64,000 nt of DNA from Heloderma charlesbogerti (Eukaryota; Chordata; Lepidosauria; Squamata; Helodermatidae), in assembly GCA_026122225.1 (NCBI GenBank), contig JANEZZ010001679.1, positions 992,001 through 1,056,000 on the forward strand, read 5' to 3'. Positions 43,360-54,244 of the stretch are shown here, one piece after another. The translations under genes were made by a program, and so were the position numbers. Within the stretch, counting starts at the first letter, position 1. The number at the start of each line of letters is the position of its first letter. The notes below the pieces were generated by a model. The model was not told where the DNA came from. It did no database searches and saw only the letters and a program-made list of their open reading frames with translations.

Positions 43360-44011
43360 TAGGGATGTACAAAATGACTCACCTGTTTCGTTTCGTGACA
43401 TCCATAGTGGGAGGGAGGTGCTCTGTCCCTACCCCCAAAATCCTCGCCAGCCGGCTCCGCTCCACGGCAACTCCATGGAGCTTCTGGCCGGCCAGGGCCG
43501 CCTGCAGCAGCATCCGGCCACTGCTGGGCTGCACAGGGATGCAAATGGTGGCTGCTGTAGCCGCCGCCATTTGTGTCCCTTTTTTTCGCTGTGATAGACT
43601 ACGTAAATATTTATGTAGCCTATCATGGTGAAAAAAGGGAACGCAAATGGCGGCAGCTACGGCGGCCGCCATTTGCATTCCCTTCCCCCCCCCCCGTGAT
43701 AGGCTACATACATATTTACGTAGCCTATCACGGCCTCCGCAGGGATGCAAATAGAGTCCCTGCATTAGCCGTGATGGGCTACGTAAGTATTTACATAGCC
43801 TATCATGGGAAAAATGGTGAAGCAAATGGCGGCCGCAGATGCGGCCGCCATTCGCAAAGGAGCACAAACAGCACCAGGTAGGTGTTCCGTTTCGCATGCC
43901 TTTCATGGGGTGGTGGGGCGGGGGGCTTCATTCTACCATGGATTTCAGGGGGCCAAATGCACTGACATTCGGCCTCACTGAGATCCGTGGCAGAATTCTC
44001 CACCATCCCTA
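43360..44011. mobile_element. Group A hAT element, 652 bp
   Basis: Flanks ctcagatc (43352-43359) and ttcagatc (44012-44019) match at 7/8. It starts tagggatgtacaaaatgact and ends ccaccatcccta. It has several gataggctac modules and gcggccgccattt-type GC boxes, plus a cccccccccc run near 43685. Confidence 0.8.
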
Positions 44012-45111
44012 TTCAGATCTGATTTTCCACCTTGGTCAGCGTTGGAATCTTCTTGTCTGGAGCCTCTCTCTAAATGGATGGCATTTGGTTTTTGGCATTT
44101 TAAGAAGATAGAGCTCTTCCCACAATTTTGGTACTTAGAGATGTGTGGCATATAATGTCACACCAATTACAATTTGACCCATTTCACCATGTCAAATTGA
44201 CTTTATGGGGAAATCCAGATTTAAGAATTGGAAAGAAAATGTTTTTTATTGTGGACCTGGACAGATAAAAATATCTTTACCCTGGATCAATAATTGGGTG
44301 TTGATTATGAGCTTTTGCTATTTTCAACTTTGTGAGATAAATTTGGCTTGCCTGCTAAGAATGGCATAAGAATGGCAGTATTTGGAAATGAAACATTTGT
44401 TAGTAACTAGATTCTGTCCTGCTGCTTTTACTGCTTCGGAGTCTCCTTTACTATTGGAAACACTTATTGAAGCTGACCGATATATCGACCCATGATTCAT
44501 GTTTACAAATACATATTATCAATAATTAAATATGGTACATATGGTCTACAGCAGGAATGGAACAGGGAATTGGAATGCCCTGTTTTGTCGAATCACTGGG
44601 CCACCATTTTGGCGTCTGTATCAGATATCTCTATGGATCTTTGGTTATGCCTTATTCAGTAAAAAAAACTTTTGTTTCGGGTCCACTGGATGCCAGAAAT
44701 AGGGATGTATGAAACTCACTTACCTTTTCACAGAATCCTTTGTGGTGGGGGGGATGGGGGGAGGCGATCCAGTCCTCCCCACTGGAATCCTCGACGGCCG
44801 GCTCCGCTCCGCGGCCAGGCCGCAGAGCAGCCAGCCAGGACCATCCGCAGCGGATGGGCTGCTGCAGATGCAAATGGCGGCTGCCATAGCAGCCGCCATT
44901 TGTGTCCAGCCAGGCAGCCATGATAGGCTACGTAAGAATTTATGTAGCCTATCATGGCTAACCCCCGCCCCCCAAAAAACCCCAGTGTACGCAAATGTAC
45001 ATTTGCGTCTACATGTACATTTGTACATTTGTACAGTGTACAATGTACAATGTATATTTGTACAGTGTACATTTGCGTTCCCTATTTTTCGTCGATTTAT
45101 AGTATATAGTA

Positions 45112-45708
45112 TAGCATAGCTTCCAAATCCCCGGACGTACTAGTTCCCCTCTACTCAGCACTGGTTAGGCCTCATCTGGAGTACTGTGTCCAGTTCTGGG
45201 CACCACACTTTAAGAAGGATGCAGACAAACTGGAGAGGGTTCAGAGGAGGGCAACGAAGATGATCAGAGGACTGGAAACAAAGCCCTATGAAGAAGAGAG
45301 ACTGAAAGAACTGGGCATGTTTAACCTTGAGAAGAGAAGACTGAGGGGAGATATGATAGCACTCTTCAAGTACTTGAAAGGTTGTGACAGAGAAGAAGGC
45401 CAGGATCTCTTATTGATCATCACAGAGTGCAGGACACGGAATAATGGGCTCAAGTTACAGGAAGCCAGATTCCAGGTGAACATCAGGAAAAACGTCCTGA
45501 CTGTTAGAGCAATACGAGAATGGAACCAATTCCCTAGGGAGGTGGTGGGCTCTCCCACACTGGAGGCATTCAAGACGAGGCTGGACAGCCATCTGTCAGA
45601 GATGCTTTGACTTGGATTCCTGCATTGAGCAGGGGGTTGGACTCGATGGCCTTGTAGGCCCCTTCCAACTCTAGTATTCGATGATTCGATGATTCGATGA
45701 TTCGATGA
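45112..45708 (+). mobile_element. CR1 LINE 3' fragment
   Basis: CR1 C-terminal RT text ([43 protein letters not shown]) runs into a 3' region ending gggttggactcgatggcctt and then a tandem of about four attcgatg units at 45667-45706, as CR1 ends in such short repeats. It sits inside a hAT element and therefore inserted after it. 5'-truncated. Confidence 0.85.
45260..45610 (+). pseudogene. CR1 reverse-transcriptase C-terminal frame
   Basis: 116 residues, beginning [18 protein letters not shown] and ending in the C-terminal [18 protein letters not shown] segment. It is only the end of ORF2, with no catalytic core, so it cannot function. Confidence 0.8.
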
Positions 45709-46464
45709 TTATCATACGTAAATATTTACATAAGATAAAACGGCGAAAAAAGGGCAACGCAAATAGAGTAGTGGGCACTATTTGCATTCCTTTATTTTTC
45801 GCCATTCTAGCCTATGTAAATATTTACATTCTCACTGGAATCCGTGGCAGAATTCTCTGCCATCCCTAGTCAGAAAGCCTTTTTAATACAGCTTTTTCAA
45901 ACTCAGCTATTTGTTGCAGGTGTAACACAGTTAACACTTCGCTTATATGCATGTTTGGGGAATGCCCAATACTTGCCTCCTTTTGGGAGGAACTTATTAT
46001 ATGGATAAATTTTGTATTGGAAACCTATTTCATACTTGCTGTTGTAAATGTTCCTTCAATCACTTACCTGCTTTTTGGAATGTTACACATGGTCAATGTA
46101 AATGGATCCTTCATGCTGTTTTGGTTGATAAAAGACTGATACTATGATACTGGAAGGATAAAAGCTCACCATCTATAATGCAATGGATTGAAGACTTAAC
46201 AACCTTGGCAACATCTGAAAGAGTGGTATATAGACGTATCTGGAAAATGGATTTATATTTGGATATCTGGTCTGCTTTTACTGAAGCTGATGTGTAACCT
46301 ATTCTTTCTCTCTCTTGTTTCTCCCTAGAATATTGTAATATTTGAAACTGAGGACTTTAGAATATGTTGTTACATTTGTATTTTGTTTTGGTTTTGTTAT
46401 GTTTTTGTTTGTTTTGTTCTGTTAGAACTCACAATAAAATTGATTTTTTAAAAAGAGCTATGAG

Positions 46465-46956
46465 TAGGGATGTGTGGGTGCCCCCCTCGTCCAGGTTCTC
46501 CGAGTGCCCACCCAGTCCCTGCCCCTGCTCGTGCGCACCTGGCTCCAAGCTTGAGCTTCCCACCACTCGCCAAGCCACCCACACTCACCTGGGTGGCCTC
46601 ATTGAACTCTGCAATGGCCATTTTCAAAAAATGTGCCCATTCATGTACATGCAAAATGGGGCTGTGAATAGCCCATATATGAAAGTTTACAGGAAAGCAA
46701 ATGCCTGTAATTGTGCCTATATGGGCTATTCACAGCCCCATTTTGCATATATGCAAATATGCATTTTTTCATGATTGCCATTTTGTTCTGAAAAATGGCC
46801 ATCACAGAGCTCAACACCCCCACCCAGGTGAATGTGGGCAGTTCAGTGAGCACGGGCAGGGCCGAGTGGGGTCAGAGGCTCAGAGAACATGGCTCAGACA
46901 TGTGGAGGGGGGTCTGCAAGATGCCCAGACAGAATTGGGCACCCATGCCATCCCTG
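46465..46956. mobile_element. Group C hAT-type element, TSD not evident
   Basis: Starts tagggatgtgtgggtgcccc and ends tgccatccctg. The interior has the inverted pair atggccattttcaa/ttctgaaaaatggccat and catatat/tatatgggct elements. Flanks gctatgag and cttcttct do not match. Confidence 0.5.
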
Positions 46957-47055
46957 CTTCTTCTGCCCAGGGTGGAAGCCTGTGATAGTTAGAAGCGGGA
47001 CCTCCCCTGGCTGATAGACAGGGGGGAGAACTGCTTGCCACACTCCAGGTGAGAG

Positions 47056-48029
47056 TAGGGGTGGACGAAAGTCGCTTACCTGTCGTCGAAGGCCGTTCGC
47101 GGTGGGGGGGAGCGCTTCGCTGCTCCCCCCGCGAAGTTCAGGCCGGGGGGAGGAGGCTTCCCGCCTCGCCCGGCCGAAATTCAGGCCGGGGAGGAGGCTT
47201 CCTGCCTCGCCCGGCCGAAATTCAGGCTGGGGAGGAGGCGCGTCGTCTCGCCCGGCCGCGAACGCAAAAGTAAAAAAAAAACAAAAAAACGCCCCCTGAT
47301 AGGCTACGTGACGATTCACGTAGCCTATCAAGGCTAGATCTGCAAAGTCAGCCGTGATGGGCTACGTGAATCATCACGTAGCCTATCACGGGTGACTTTA
47401 AAAAAAAAAAAAAGCGCGTACGCGAATGGCGGCCCCCATAGGGAGCCACCATTCGCGTTCCTTATTTAGTGGCTGTCGTCTACATAAAGGTTTACGTAGA
47501 CTACGGCGAAAATAAGGGCAACGCTATTTGCGTTGCCCTTATTTTCGCCGTAGTCTACGTAAACATTTACGTAGACTACAGCCACCAAATAAGGAACGGG
47601 AATGGCGGCTCCCTATGGGGGCCGCCATTATCCGTACACACTTTTTTTTTTTTTTTTAAGTCACCCGGGATAGGCTACGTGACGATTCACGTAGCCTATC
47701 ACAGCTGACTTGGCAAATCTAGCCATGATAGGCTATGTGAATCGTCATGTAGCCTATCAGGGGACGTGTTTTTTTTTTTTTCTTTGATTGCAATGGCGGG
47801 GGCGGCAGCCGGTCGAAAGACCGGCTGCCGCTCCCGCCCCGCTCGAACACCGGACGAACCGCCAGCCGGACCCGCCGCCGGGAGGGACATTCAGGGAAGG
47901 TAAGTCCCGTCCCGGGGGGGGCGGGGGGCGGGGGGGGCAGAGGATTTCTCACCGAAACTTGTTCAGGGGGCCGAACATGTTGGTGCTCGGCCCCCCGAAG
48001 TTTCGGGGAGAAATTCTCCGCCATCCCTA
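47056..48029. mobile_element. Group A hAT element with palindromic core, 974 bp
   Basis: Starts taggggtggacgaaagtcgc and ends ccgccatcccta, nearly identical in order to 12172-13098. The core is an inverted repeat centred near 47527 (arms about 47295-47765). A three-unit GC-rich tandem repeat lies left. Flanks ggtgagag and ccgatgca do not form a TSD. gaaggtaagtc near 47896 is splice-donor-like. Confidence 0.75.
47135..47245. repeat. GC-rich tandem repeat, about three units
   Basis: The same ~42-bp unit as at 12248-12375, here with small length differences. Confidence 0.7.
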
Positions 48030-48109
48030 CCGATGCACCACTATTGCAGTGACTTGGGGCAGAACCAGATATGGCAGAAGGAGGGGGTTGGGACATCAAA
48101 GTAGAATGG

Positions 48110-49060
48110 GTCACAGATGTTTATACACTGTTCCCCTTCTACCCCTCTCTTCTAGCTCTCATGTGCATGGTAGCTCATCCACTGAGCCCTCCTGTCTTGA
48201 GGTGCTGCTGTTTAATGCCACGTCAGTCCACAATAAGACCGCACTTGTTCCTGATTTAATTGTGGATGGGAAGGCCAACCTGGCATGTATTACTGAGACT
48301 GGGGGGGGTTGAACTGGGTGGGGTTGACCTGACTCATCTGGGTACTCAGTGCAGCACCAACATAGGTTGGAGGGCCAGGGGGGGAGTGGCTGTGGTTCAT
48401 GGCATCCATCTCCATCACCAGGAAATCATTCCACCTTGGAGCAGGCCTAGAGGGGTTGCACCTACTGTTGGGCAATAGAGACAGATTGGGGATGCTGCTG
48501 GTGTACCGCCCACCTTGCTGCCCAGCATCCTCCCTGACTGAGCTGGCAGAGGCAGTCTGGACTGTGGTGTTGGAGGAACCCAGGATGGTGGTTCTGGGTG
48601 ACTTCAGCTTCCATGCTGAGGCTGTCTCTGGAGTTCCAGCCTGAGACTTCATGCCGTCCATGACAACCATGGAGCTATCTCAGCTTGTCATTGGCCCAAC
48701 ACATGAAGCAGGGCATACCCTTGATTTGGTTTTTGCTCCAAGGTGTGAGAAGAGTAATCGGGGGGGGGGGTGTTCCACTAACCCCATAGTCATCATCGAC
48801 CATTTCCTGGTGAGATTTGAACTCACAGTGCTACTTCCCTCCTGCAGGGGTGGAGGACCCATTTGAATAGTCCACCCCAGGAGATTGATGGAATTCAATG
48901 GATTTCTGAATATTCTTGGGGATTTTCCAGTGAAGAGAAAGGTGATCCAGCCAAGGCCCTGGCCTCACTGTGGAAAAGTGAGATTCAGAGGACCATCAAC
49001 TTGATTGCACTTGATTGCACTCTCCAGTGCTATAGAGCTCGCTCTGCTCCTCGGTAGGGA
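48110..49060 (+). pseudogene. L2-like endonuclease remnant
   Basis: The frames give PSCLEVLLFNATSVHNKTAL followed by LACITET, matching the start of APE-type LINE endonucleases, then MVVLGDFSFHAEA (the GDFN-type motif, altered) and, after a break, LVIGPTHEAGHTLDLVFAP. Several frameshifts and stops. The frame then runs into degraded sequence before the CR1 insertion. Confidence 0.65.
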
Positions 49061-49125
49061 ACTGAAGTTGATGAAACAGGTTGGATGTCACCTAGAGAGC
49101 AAATGGTGTAAGACTCAAAGCAAAG

Positions 49126-49620
49126 ATGGCCGAGCATCTTGCACAGTTACAAGATGGGGGATACTTGGCTCAACAATACTACAATGAGAAGGATCTTGGA
49201 ATTGTTGTTGATCACAAGCTGAATATGAGCCAACAATGTGATGTGGCTGCAAAAAAGGCAAATGATATTTTGGGCTGCATTAATAGAAGCATAGCTTCCA
49301 AATCCCATGAAGTACTAGTTCCCGTCTACTCAGCACTGATTAGGCCTCATCTGGAGTACTGTGTCCGGTGCTGGACACCACACTTCAAGAAGGATGCAGA
49401 CAAACTGGAGAGGGTTCAGAGGAGGGCAACAAAGATGATCAGGGGACTGGAAACAAAGCCCTATGAGGAGGAGAGACTGAAAGAACTGGGCATGTGTAGC
49501 CTTGAGAAGCGAAGACTGAGGGGAGATAGGATAGCGCTCTTCAAGTACTTGAAAGATTGTCACAGAGAGGAAGGCCAGGATCTCTTCTCGATCATCCCAG
49601 AGTGCCGGACATGGAATAAT
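49126..49620 (+). pseudogene. CR1 reverse-transcriptase C-terminal frame
   Basis: After a short preceding run ([20 protein letters not shown]) comes the RT end: [71 protein letters not shown]. The frame is cut at 49622 by the hAT insertion, and its remainder resumes at 50372. No catalytic YADD segment is included. Confidence 0.8.
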
Positions 49621-50620
49621 GTAGGGATGTCAGAGAATTCCACCACAGATCTCGGTGAGGCCGAATGCCAGTGCATTCAGCCCCCCAAAATCCATGGTGG
49701 AACAAAGCCCCCCACCCCCCCACCCCACGAAAGGTGCGCGAAATGGAGCACTTACCTGCTGCCGTCTGCACTGACTTGCAAATGGCGGCTGCATCTGCGG
49801 CCGCCATTCGCTTCCTCATTATAGCCATGATAGGCTACGTAAATAATTATGTAGCCTATCATGGCTAATGCAGGGACGCCATTTGCATCCCTGCAGAGGC
49901 CGTGATAGGCTACGTAAGTGTTTACGTAGCCTATCACGGCTTAACTAAGGGAATGCAAATGGCGGTGGCTACAGTGGCCGCCATTTGCGTTCCTTTTTTT
50001 TTTTTTGCCGTTTTAGCCTACATAAATATTTACATAGGCTATTACGGCAAAAAAAAAAAAAAAAAGGGGAATGCAAATGGCGGCCGATGTAGCCACCGAC
50101 ATTTGCGTCTGCTGTTTTGTTTTGTTTTTGCCGTGATAGGCTATGTAAATATTTATGCCCAAGTGGCTACGGCAGCCGCCATTTGAGTCCCTGCAGACTG
50201 CCCAGCGGCCAGATGTCCGGCTGTGGGTGCCCCCGGCCGGTGGCTCCACAGAATGTCCGGAAGCTGAGCTGGCCAGACAGAATTTTGGGGGGAGGGACGG
50301 AGCGCCTCCACCCCACCACGAATGTCACCCTTTGAAAAGGTAAGTGACTTTCGTACATCCCTAGAATAATGGGCTCAAGTTATAGGAAGCCGGATTCCAG
50401 CTGAACATCAGGACAAACTTCCTGACTGTTAGAGCAATACGACAATGGAACCAATTCCCTAGGGGCGTAATGTGCTGTCCCACACTGGAGGCATTCAAAA
50501 TGAAGCTGGACAGCCACTTGTCAGGAATGCTTTGACTTGGATTCCTGCATTGAGCAGGGGGTTGGATTCAATGGTCTTATAGGCCCCTTCCAACCCTACT
50601 ATTCTATGACTCTATGAGCA
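49130..50620 (+). mobile_element. CR1 LINE fragment, split by a group A element
   Basis: CR1 text begins at about [17 protein letters not shown] and runs through [18 protein letters not shown], then [18 protein letters not shown]. It is split at 49622-50363 by a hAT element and continues with ctgactgttagagcaatacg and gttggattcaatggtctt. It ends at ctattctatgactctatgag, a CR1-type 3' terminus. It lies inside the L2-like LINE. 5'-truncated. Confidence 0.85.
49622..50363. mobile_element. Group A hAT element in CR1, 742 bp
   Basis: Perfect 8-bp TSD gaataatg at 49614-49621 and 50364-50371. The uninterrupted site in the other CR1 copy (gaataatgggctcaag near 45440) is preserved. Starts tagggatgtcagagaattcc, ends tttcgtacatcccta. 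Palindromic modules (taggctacgtaaataatt and inverse, ggctacgtaagtgttt, etc.) and a last aaaggtaagtg near 50337. Confidence 0.95.
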
Positions 50621-50817
50621 CAGTCTACAGAATATAATCGTGCCAATTGCATGGTGCTGTGGGCAACAAAGAAGGCTTATTTTGCTGCCTTCATTGCATT
50701 CTCAAGTAGCCATCCAGCAGAACTCTTCCAGGTTGTTCAGGGGTGGTTAACACCCTCCTAAGCAAATGGGGTCCTTCCCCCATTGAGGACCCACTGTGAC
50801 CACTTTTACATCGCACT

Positions 50818-51736
50818 TTGAGGACAAAATTGCTTGTCTCCACAGCAAACGTGATGCTGTTGTTATCACAGTTCCAGTTGAGGTGTATGATGGCACCATC
50901 TGCCGGATTTTGTGGGATCAGTTCCAGTTCCTGCAGCCTGATGATGTGGAAAAGCTGTTTGCAGCAACGTGACCAACCACATGCCCTCTTGATCCCTGCT
51001 CCCCTTGGCTAATAAAAGCTAGCTGAGGAGGTATGACTGGGTGGGTTCAGGGAGTGATAGATGCTTCCCTGCAGGAAGGGGTGGTCCCTGCTGTCCTTAA
51101 GGAGGCAGTAGTGTGGCCATTCCTGAAGAAGCCTGCTCTGGACCCAATGGTATTAGTCAACTACCGCCCAGTCGCAAATACTCCTTTCTTAGGGAAGGCA
51201 CTTGAGATGGTTGAGGTGGAGCAACTGCAGGCACTCTTGGAGGATGCTGATTATTTAGACCCATTCCAGTCTGGGTTTTGATCTGGTAATGGGACTGAAA
51301 CAGCCTTGGTCACCCTGATGGATGACCTTTATTGAGAGAGGGACGGGGGGAGTGCAACCCTGTTAATCTGCTGGATCTCTCATTGGTTTTTGATACCACT
51401 GACTATGGTATCCTCCTGGATTGACTCTGTGGGATGGGTATTGGAGGCACTGTGTTACATTGGTTCCAGTCTTACCTGCAGGGCCAATTTCAGAGAGTAA
51501 CATTGGGTGACCATTCAGAGGCCCCTTGGTAATTGAGCCATGGGGTGCCGCAGGGTACCATCTTGTCCCCAATGTTGTTTAACATCTATATGAAGCTGCT
51601 GGAAGTGGTCATTAGGGGATTTGGAGCCAAGTGCCATCAGTATCCTGATGACATACACCTCTATCTCCCTGTGGCATCTGAATCAGGAGAGGCTGTGCAA
51701 GCGCCTAGACTCAGTAATGGGTTGGTTGAGGACTAA
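50818..51736 (+). pseudogene. L2-like reverse-transcriptase remnant
   Basis: NYRPVANTPFLGKALEMVE and DYLDPFQSGF (51033-51281) are the RT N-terminal part. GVPQGTILSPMLFNIYMKLL and then CHQYPDDIHLYLP (51533-51736) are the catalytic part, with YPDD instead of YADD. Stops and frame changes separate them, so it is inactive. Confidence 0.75.
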
Positions 51737-51764
51737 TAAATTGAAATTGAATCCTGGCGAGAAA

Positions 51765-52622
51765 TAGGGATGTACGAAAATTCCGCCACAGATCTCTGGG
51801 AGGCCGAATGCCAGCGCATTCGGCCCCCTGAAATCGGTGGCGGAATGGCCCCCCGCTCCCCCGGGATGGGACTTACCTTAGGCAGATCTTCCTGGCGGTG
51901 GCAGCTGTGGCAGCAGCTCCTCCGGTGGCTGCGGCGGCGGTTCAGCAGCAGCGGCTGCGGTGGCCGGTCTTCCGACTGGCTGCCGCCACCGCCATTTCCT
52001 GGTAAAAACAAAAACAAAAAAATGTGATAGGCTACGTAAAGATTTACGTAGCCTATCACAGCTAGATTTTAAAGAAACACCGTGATAGGCTATGTAACTG
52101 TTTATGCAGTCTATCACAGCTGATTTAAAAAAAAACCAAAAACAAAATGCATGTACGCAAATGGCGGCGCCCATGGGCACCACCATTTGCGTTCCTTATT
52201 TGGGCACGTCTTAGTTCCTTGTTTTGGCACATAGAGTAAGACGTGCCAAAATAAGGAACGCAAATGGCGGCGCCCATGGGCGCCGCCATTTGCATACACA
52301 CGTTTTGTTTTGTTTTTTTTAATCAGCCGTGATAAGGCTACATAAACATTTACGTAGCCTATCATGCTGTTTTTTTAAAATCTAGCCGTGATAGGCTACG
52401 TAAATCTTTATGTAGCCTATCACGTTGTTTTGTTTTGTTTTTTACCTGGAAATGGCGGCGGCAGCAGCCAGAGCCGCCGCCGCCAGGAAGATCCACCTAA
52501 GGTAAATCCCATCCCAGGGGGGGCAGGGGGGCGGGGGGCCATTCCGCCACCCATTTCAGGGGGCCAAATGCGCTGGCATTCAGCCTCCCTGAGATCCATG
52601 GCAGAACTTTTGTACATCCCTA
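51765..52622. mobile_element. Group A hAT element in L2-like LINE, TSD lost
   Basis: Starts tagggatgtacgaaaattcc and ends tttgtacatcccta. Flanks gcgagaaa and gtgccttc do not match, and the L2-like LINE loses a segment at this point, so the element may mark a deletion or recombination. The palindromic centre is partly deleted (ttatttgggcacgtcttag directly next to ttccttgttttggcacatag). Confidence 0.7.
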
Positions 52623-52790
52623 GTGCCTTCTCCCTTACCAACCTGCCTCATCATTGAGGTCATGTTCCTAATGGTTCCACATGGACCCATGGCCTGGCTG
52701 AGTTCACCAGGAGAAGAGCCTTCAGTGTGGTGGCCCCCTTCCTGTGGAACTCCCTGCCTTTGGAGGTCAGGCAGACACCAACATTGCTGG

Positions 52791-53215
52791 GGTGACATGG
52801 AGATCCAGCACAGCTGGGGTGCTGTGGAAATCCAGGGAGCCCAAAAGGGGCCAGATTTCCTGGTGACAGACATGCCTACCCCAAGCCATCATCACATGTC
52901 ACCCTTGGGGATTAAAAGCTTGTGCACTCCTGCTGTAGGGCATTATGGGAAATTAAAATCATGGACCACACAGCACTAATTGGTGTGCCTGTTTTAAAAG
53001 GGGCTCCCAAGGTAGACATCAGCAGTGGGACTTGCTGGGATACTGGGGCTCCAGGAGCTATTACTGGTGACTGTCGTATCCTGTTGCTGGGCTTGTATGC
53101 ATGTATATGTACCATTGCATCCCCATGTGTTCTGTTTATATTCAATAAACATCATAAACATATTTATGATAAATGCTTCAATACTGGCATAAATAATAAA
53201 TAAATTAATACATTA
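52791..53215. other. Non-coding stretch, possible retroelement end
   Basis: Contains ttatattcaataaacatcat near 53135-53155, a polyadenylation-signal-like motif, after a mixed region. No partner repeat or frame supports a firm call. Confidence 0.25.
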
Positions 53216-53765
53216 ATGTAAAAAACGGTAATGTTTAGAAAAGCATCTCAGTGACAAATCGCCTGCAAAGATTACCAGAGAAGGCAGATGATCACCTTGC
53301 TAAAGCCAGCTCTTTTTCGTAAGTGTTGTGGCTATGACAGAGGCATTTGTCTTCCTCCCTTGACGCCACCTCCTGCAGTTTTTCTGAAGAGGTGATAAGC
53401 TTGCTTAGTTTAGCTTGCTTACAATTCAGTGAGTTGTTTTTCTCCCAGATGGAAATACGTTTAGATGATTTGGAAGAATGTTAAAATGCACAGCGAATCT
53501 CTCCTGGGCCATATTAGATCATGCTAGTAGTACCTGAGAAGAAGTGTTGTCACTAGATTTTGCTTAAAAGCAAATGAGAGTCCAGAAGCTCCCTTCTCAA
53601 GCAAAACACTGGAGGGATTTTGAAGGGAAGCAAAAAGTGTTTCAAGAAAAAGCATGGGATTTCTGAGGGTGGTTCCTCCTTTGTGTCCCTGCCTGGCACC
53701 TACGGAATGGGGAATACATTCATTCAGTTCACATTTTATTTTAATTCATCTAATTTCACACTTGC
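53216..53765. other. Non-coding stretch, candidate conserved non-coding DNA
   Basis: Unique-looking sequence, no repeat boundary, only short frames. Conservation could not be tested here. Confidence 0.3.
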
Positions 53766-54196
53766 AAACCACATTTATTTATTTATTTATTACATTTCTA
53801 TATGGCCCCATAGCCTAAGCTCTCTGGGCAGTCTACCAAAGTTCAAACACAACTTTTAAAATATTATATTTTAAAAGTTAAAATACAATATGCAAAATTT
53901 AAAATACCATTGACATGAAAGCATACAGACAGCATATACAAACAAGATATAACTAAAAAAATCTTTGAACAAAAACCAATTTTTAAAAAATCAAGCAATA
54001 AAACAGCACAGCTTAAAAACAGTATGCAAAAGTCAGCAAAAGGGACGAGAGTTCTACAAAGGAAAGGCCTGCCGGAATAACAGCATCTTTAATGCCTGCT
54101 TCAAAACCCTCAATGAGGTCAGCAGGCGGATTTCAACTGGCAGGTCGTTCCACAACTGAGGGGTGACAAAGGAAAAGGTCCTCTTGTGGGTGGCTG
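53766..54196 (-). repeat. LINE-tail-like repeat, minus orientation
   Basis: ccacatttatttatttattt heads it; then tatggccccatagcctaagc, tctctgggcagtctaccaaa, a long AT-rich body and gtcgttccacaactgagggg, matching the order of 35045-35360. Probably a LINE 3' region or SINE-like tail in reverse. Confidence 0.5.
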
Positions 54197-54244
54197 CCTA
54201 TGAGTAGGGACGTGCGAAGACACCCCAGCTCAGGTTCTCCAGGT

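Larger units (their letters stand above)
44700..45868. mobile_element. Group A hAT element in L1, itself split by CR1
   Basis: Flanks gccagaaa (44692-44699) and gtcagaaa (45869-45876) match at 7/8. It starts tagggatgtatgaaactcac and ends tctgccatcccta. At about 45112-45708 it is split by a CR1 fragment. A cluster of tgtac palindromes (about 44995-45070) lies left of that break. Confidence 0.85.
44012..46275 (+). pseudogene. L1-type ORF2 C-terminal remnant
   Basis: The visible peptide text before the insertion includes RVHWMPE at about 44680. After it come FNTAFSN, ICMFGECPILASFWEEL and WIEDLTTLATSERVVYRRIW with MDLYLDIWSAFTEADV at the end. The frame is interrupted by in-frame stops and by the hAT element. 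No catalytic RT segment is present in this window. Confidence 0.6.
44012..46445 (+). mobile_element. L1-type LINE ORF2 3' part and tail, split by a hAT element
   Basis: The left part (44012-44699) and the right part (45869-46445) read through as one damaged ORF2 C-terminal region around the hAT insertion. The right side carries FGECPILASFWEELI (an L1-type cysteine/histidine C-terminal segment) and IMQWIEDLTTLATSERVVYR, ending in a tail with aataaaattga near 46435. Many stops. L1 is a call by these features and carries moderate certainty. Confidence 0.6.
48030..52790 (+). mobile_element. L2-like LINE, split by CR1 and by hAT elements
   Basis: Left part 48030-49100 is endonuclease-like (SVHNKTALVPDLIVDG, LACITET, VVLGDFSFHAEA). 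Middle part 50621-51764 is reverse-transcriptase-like (NYRPVANTPFLGKALEM, GVPQGTILSPMLFNIYMKLL). Right part after 52622 resembles the 3' region (ttcagtgtggtggccccctt). A stretch is missing between the RT end (about 51764) and the tail, where a hAT element without TSD sits. Breaks throughout. Confidence 0.75.
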
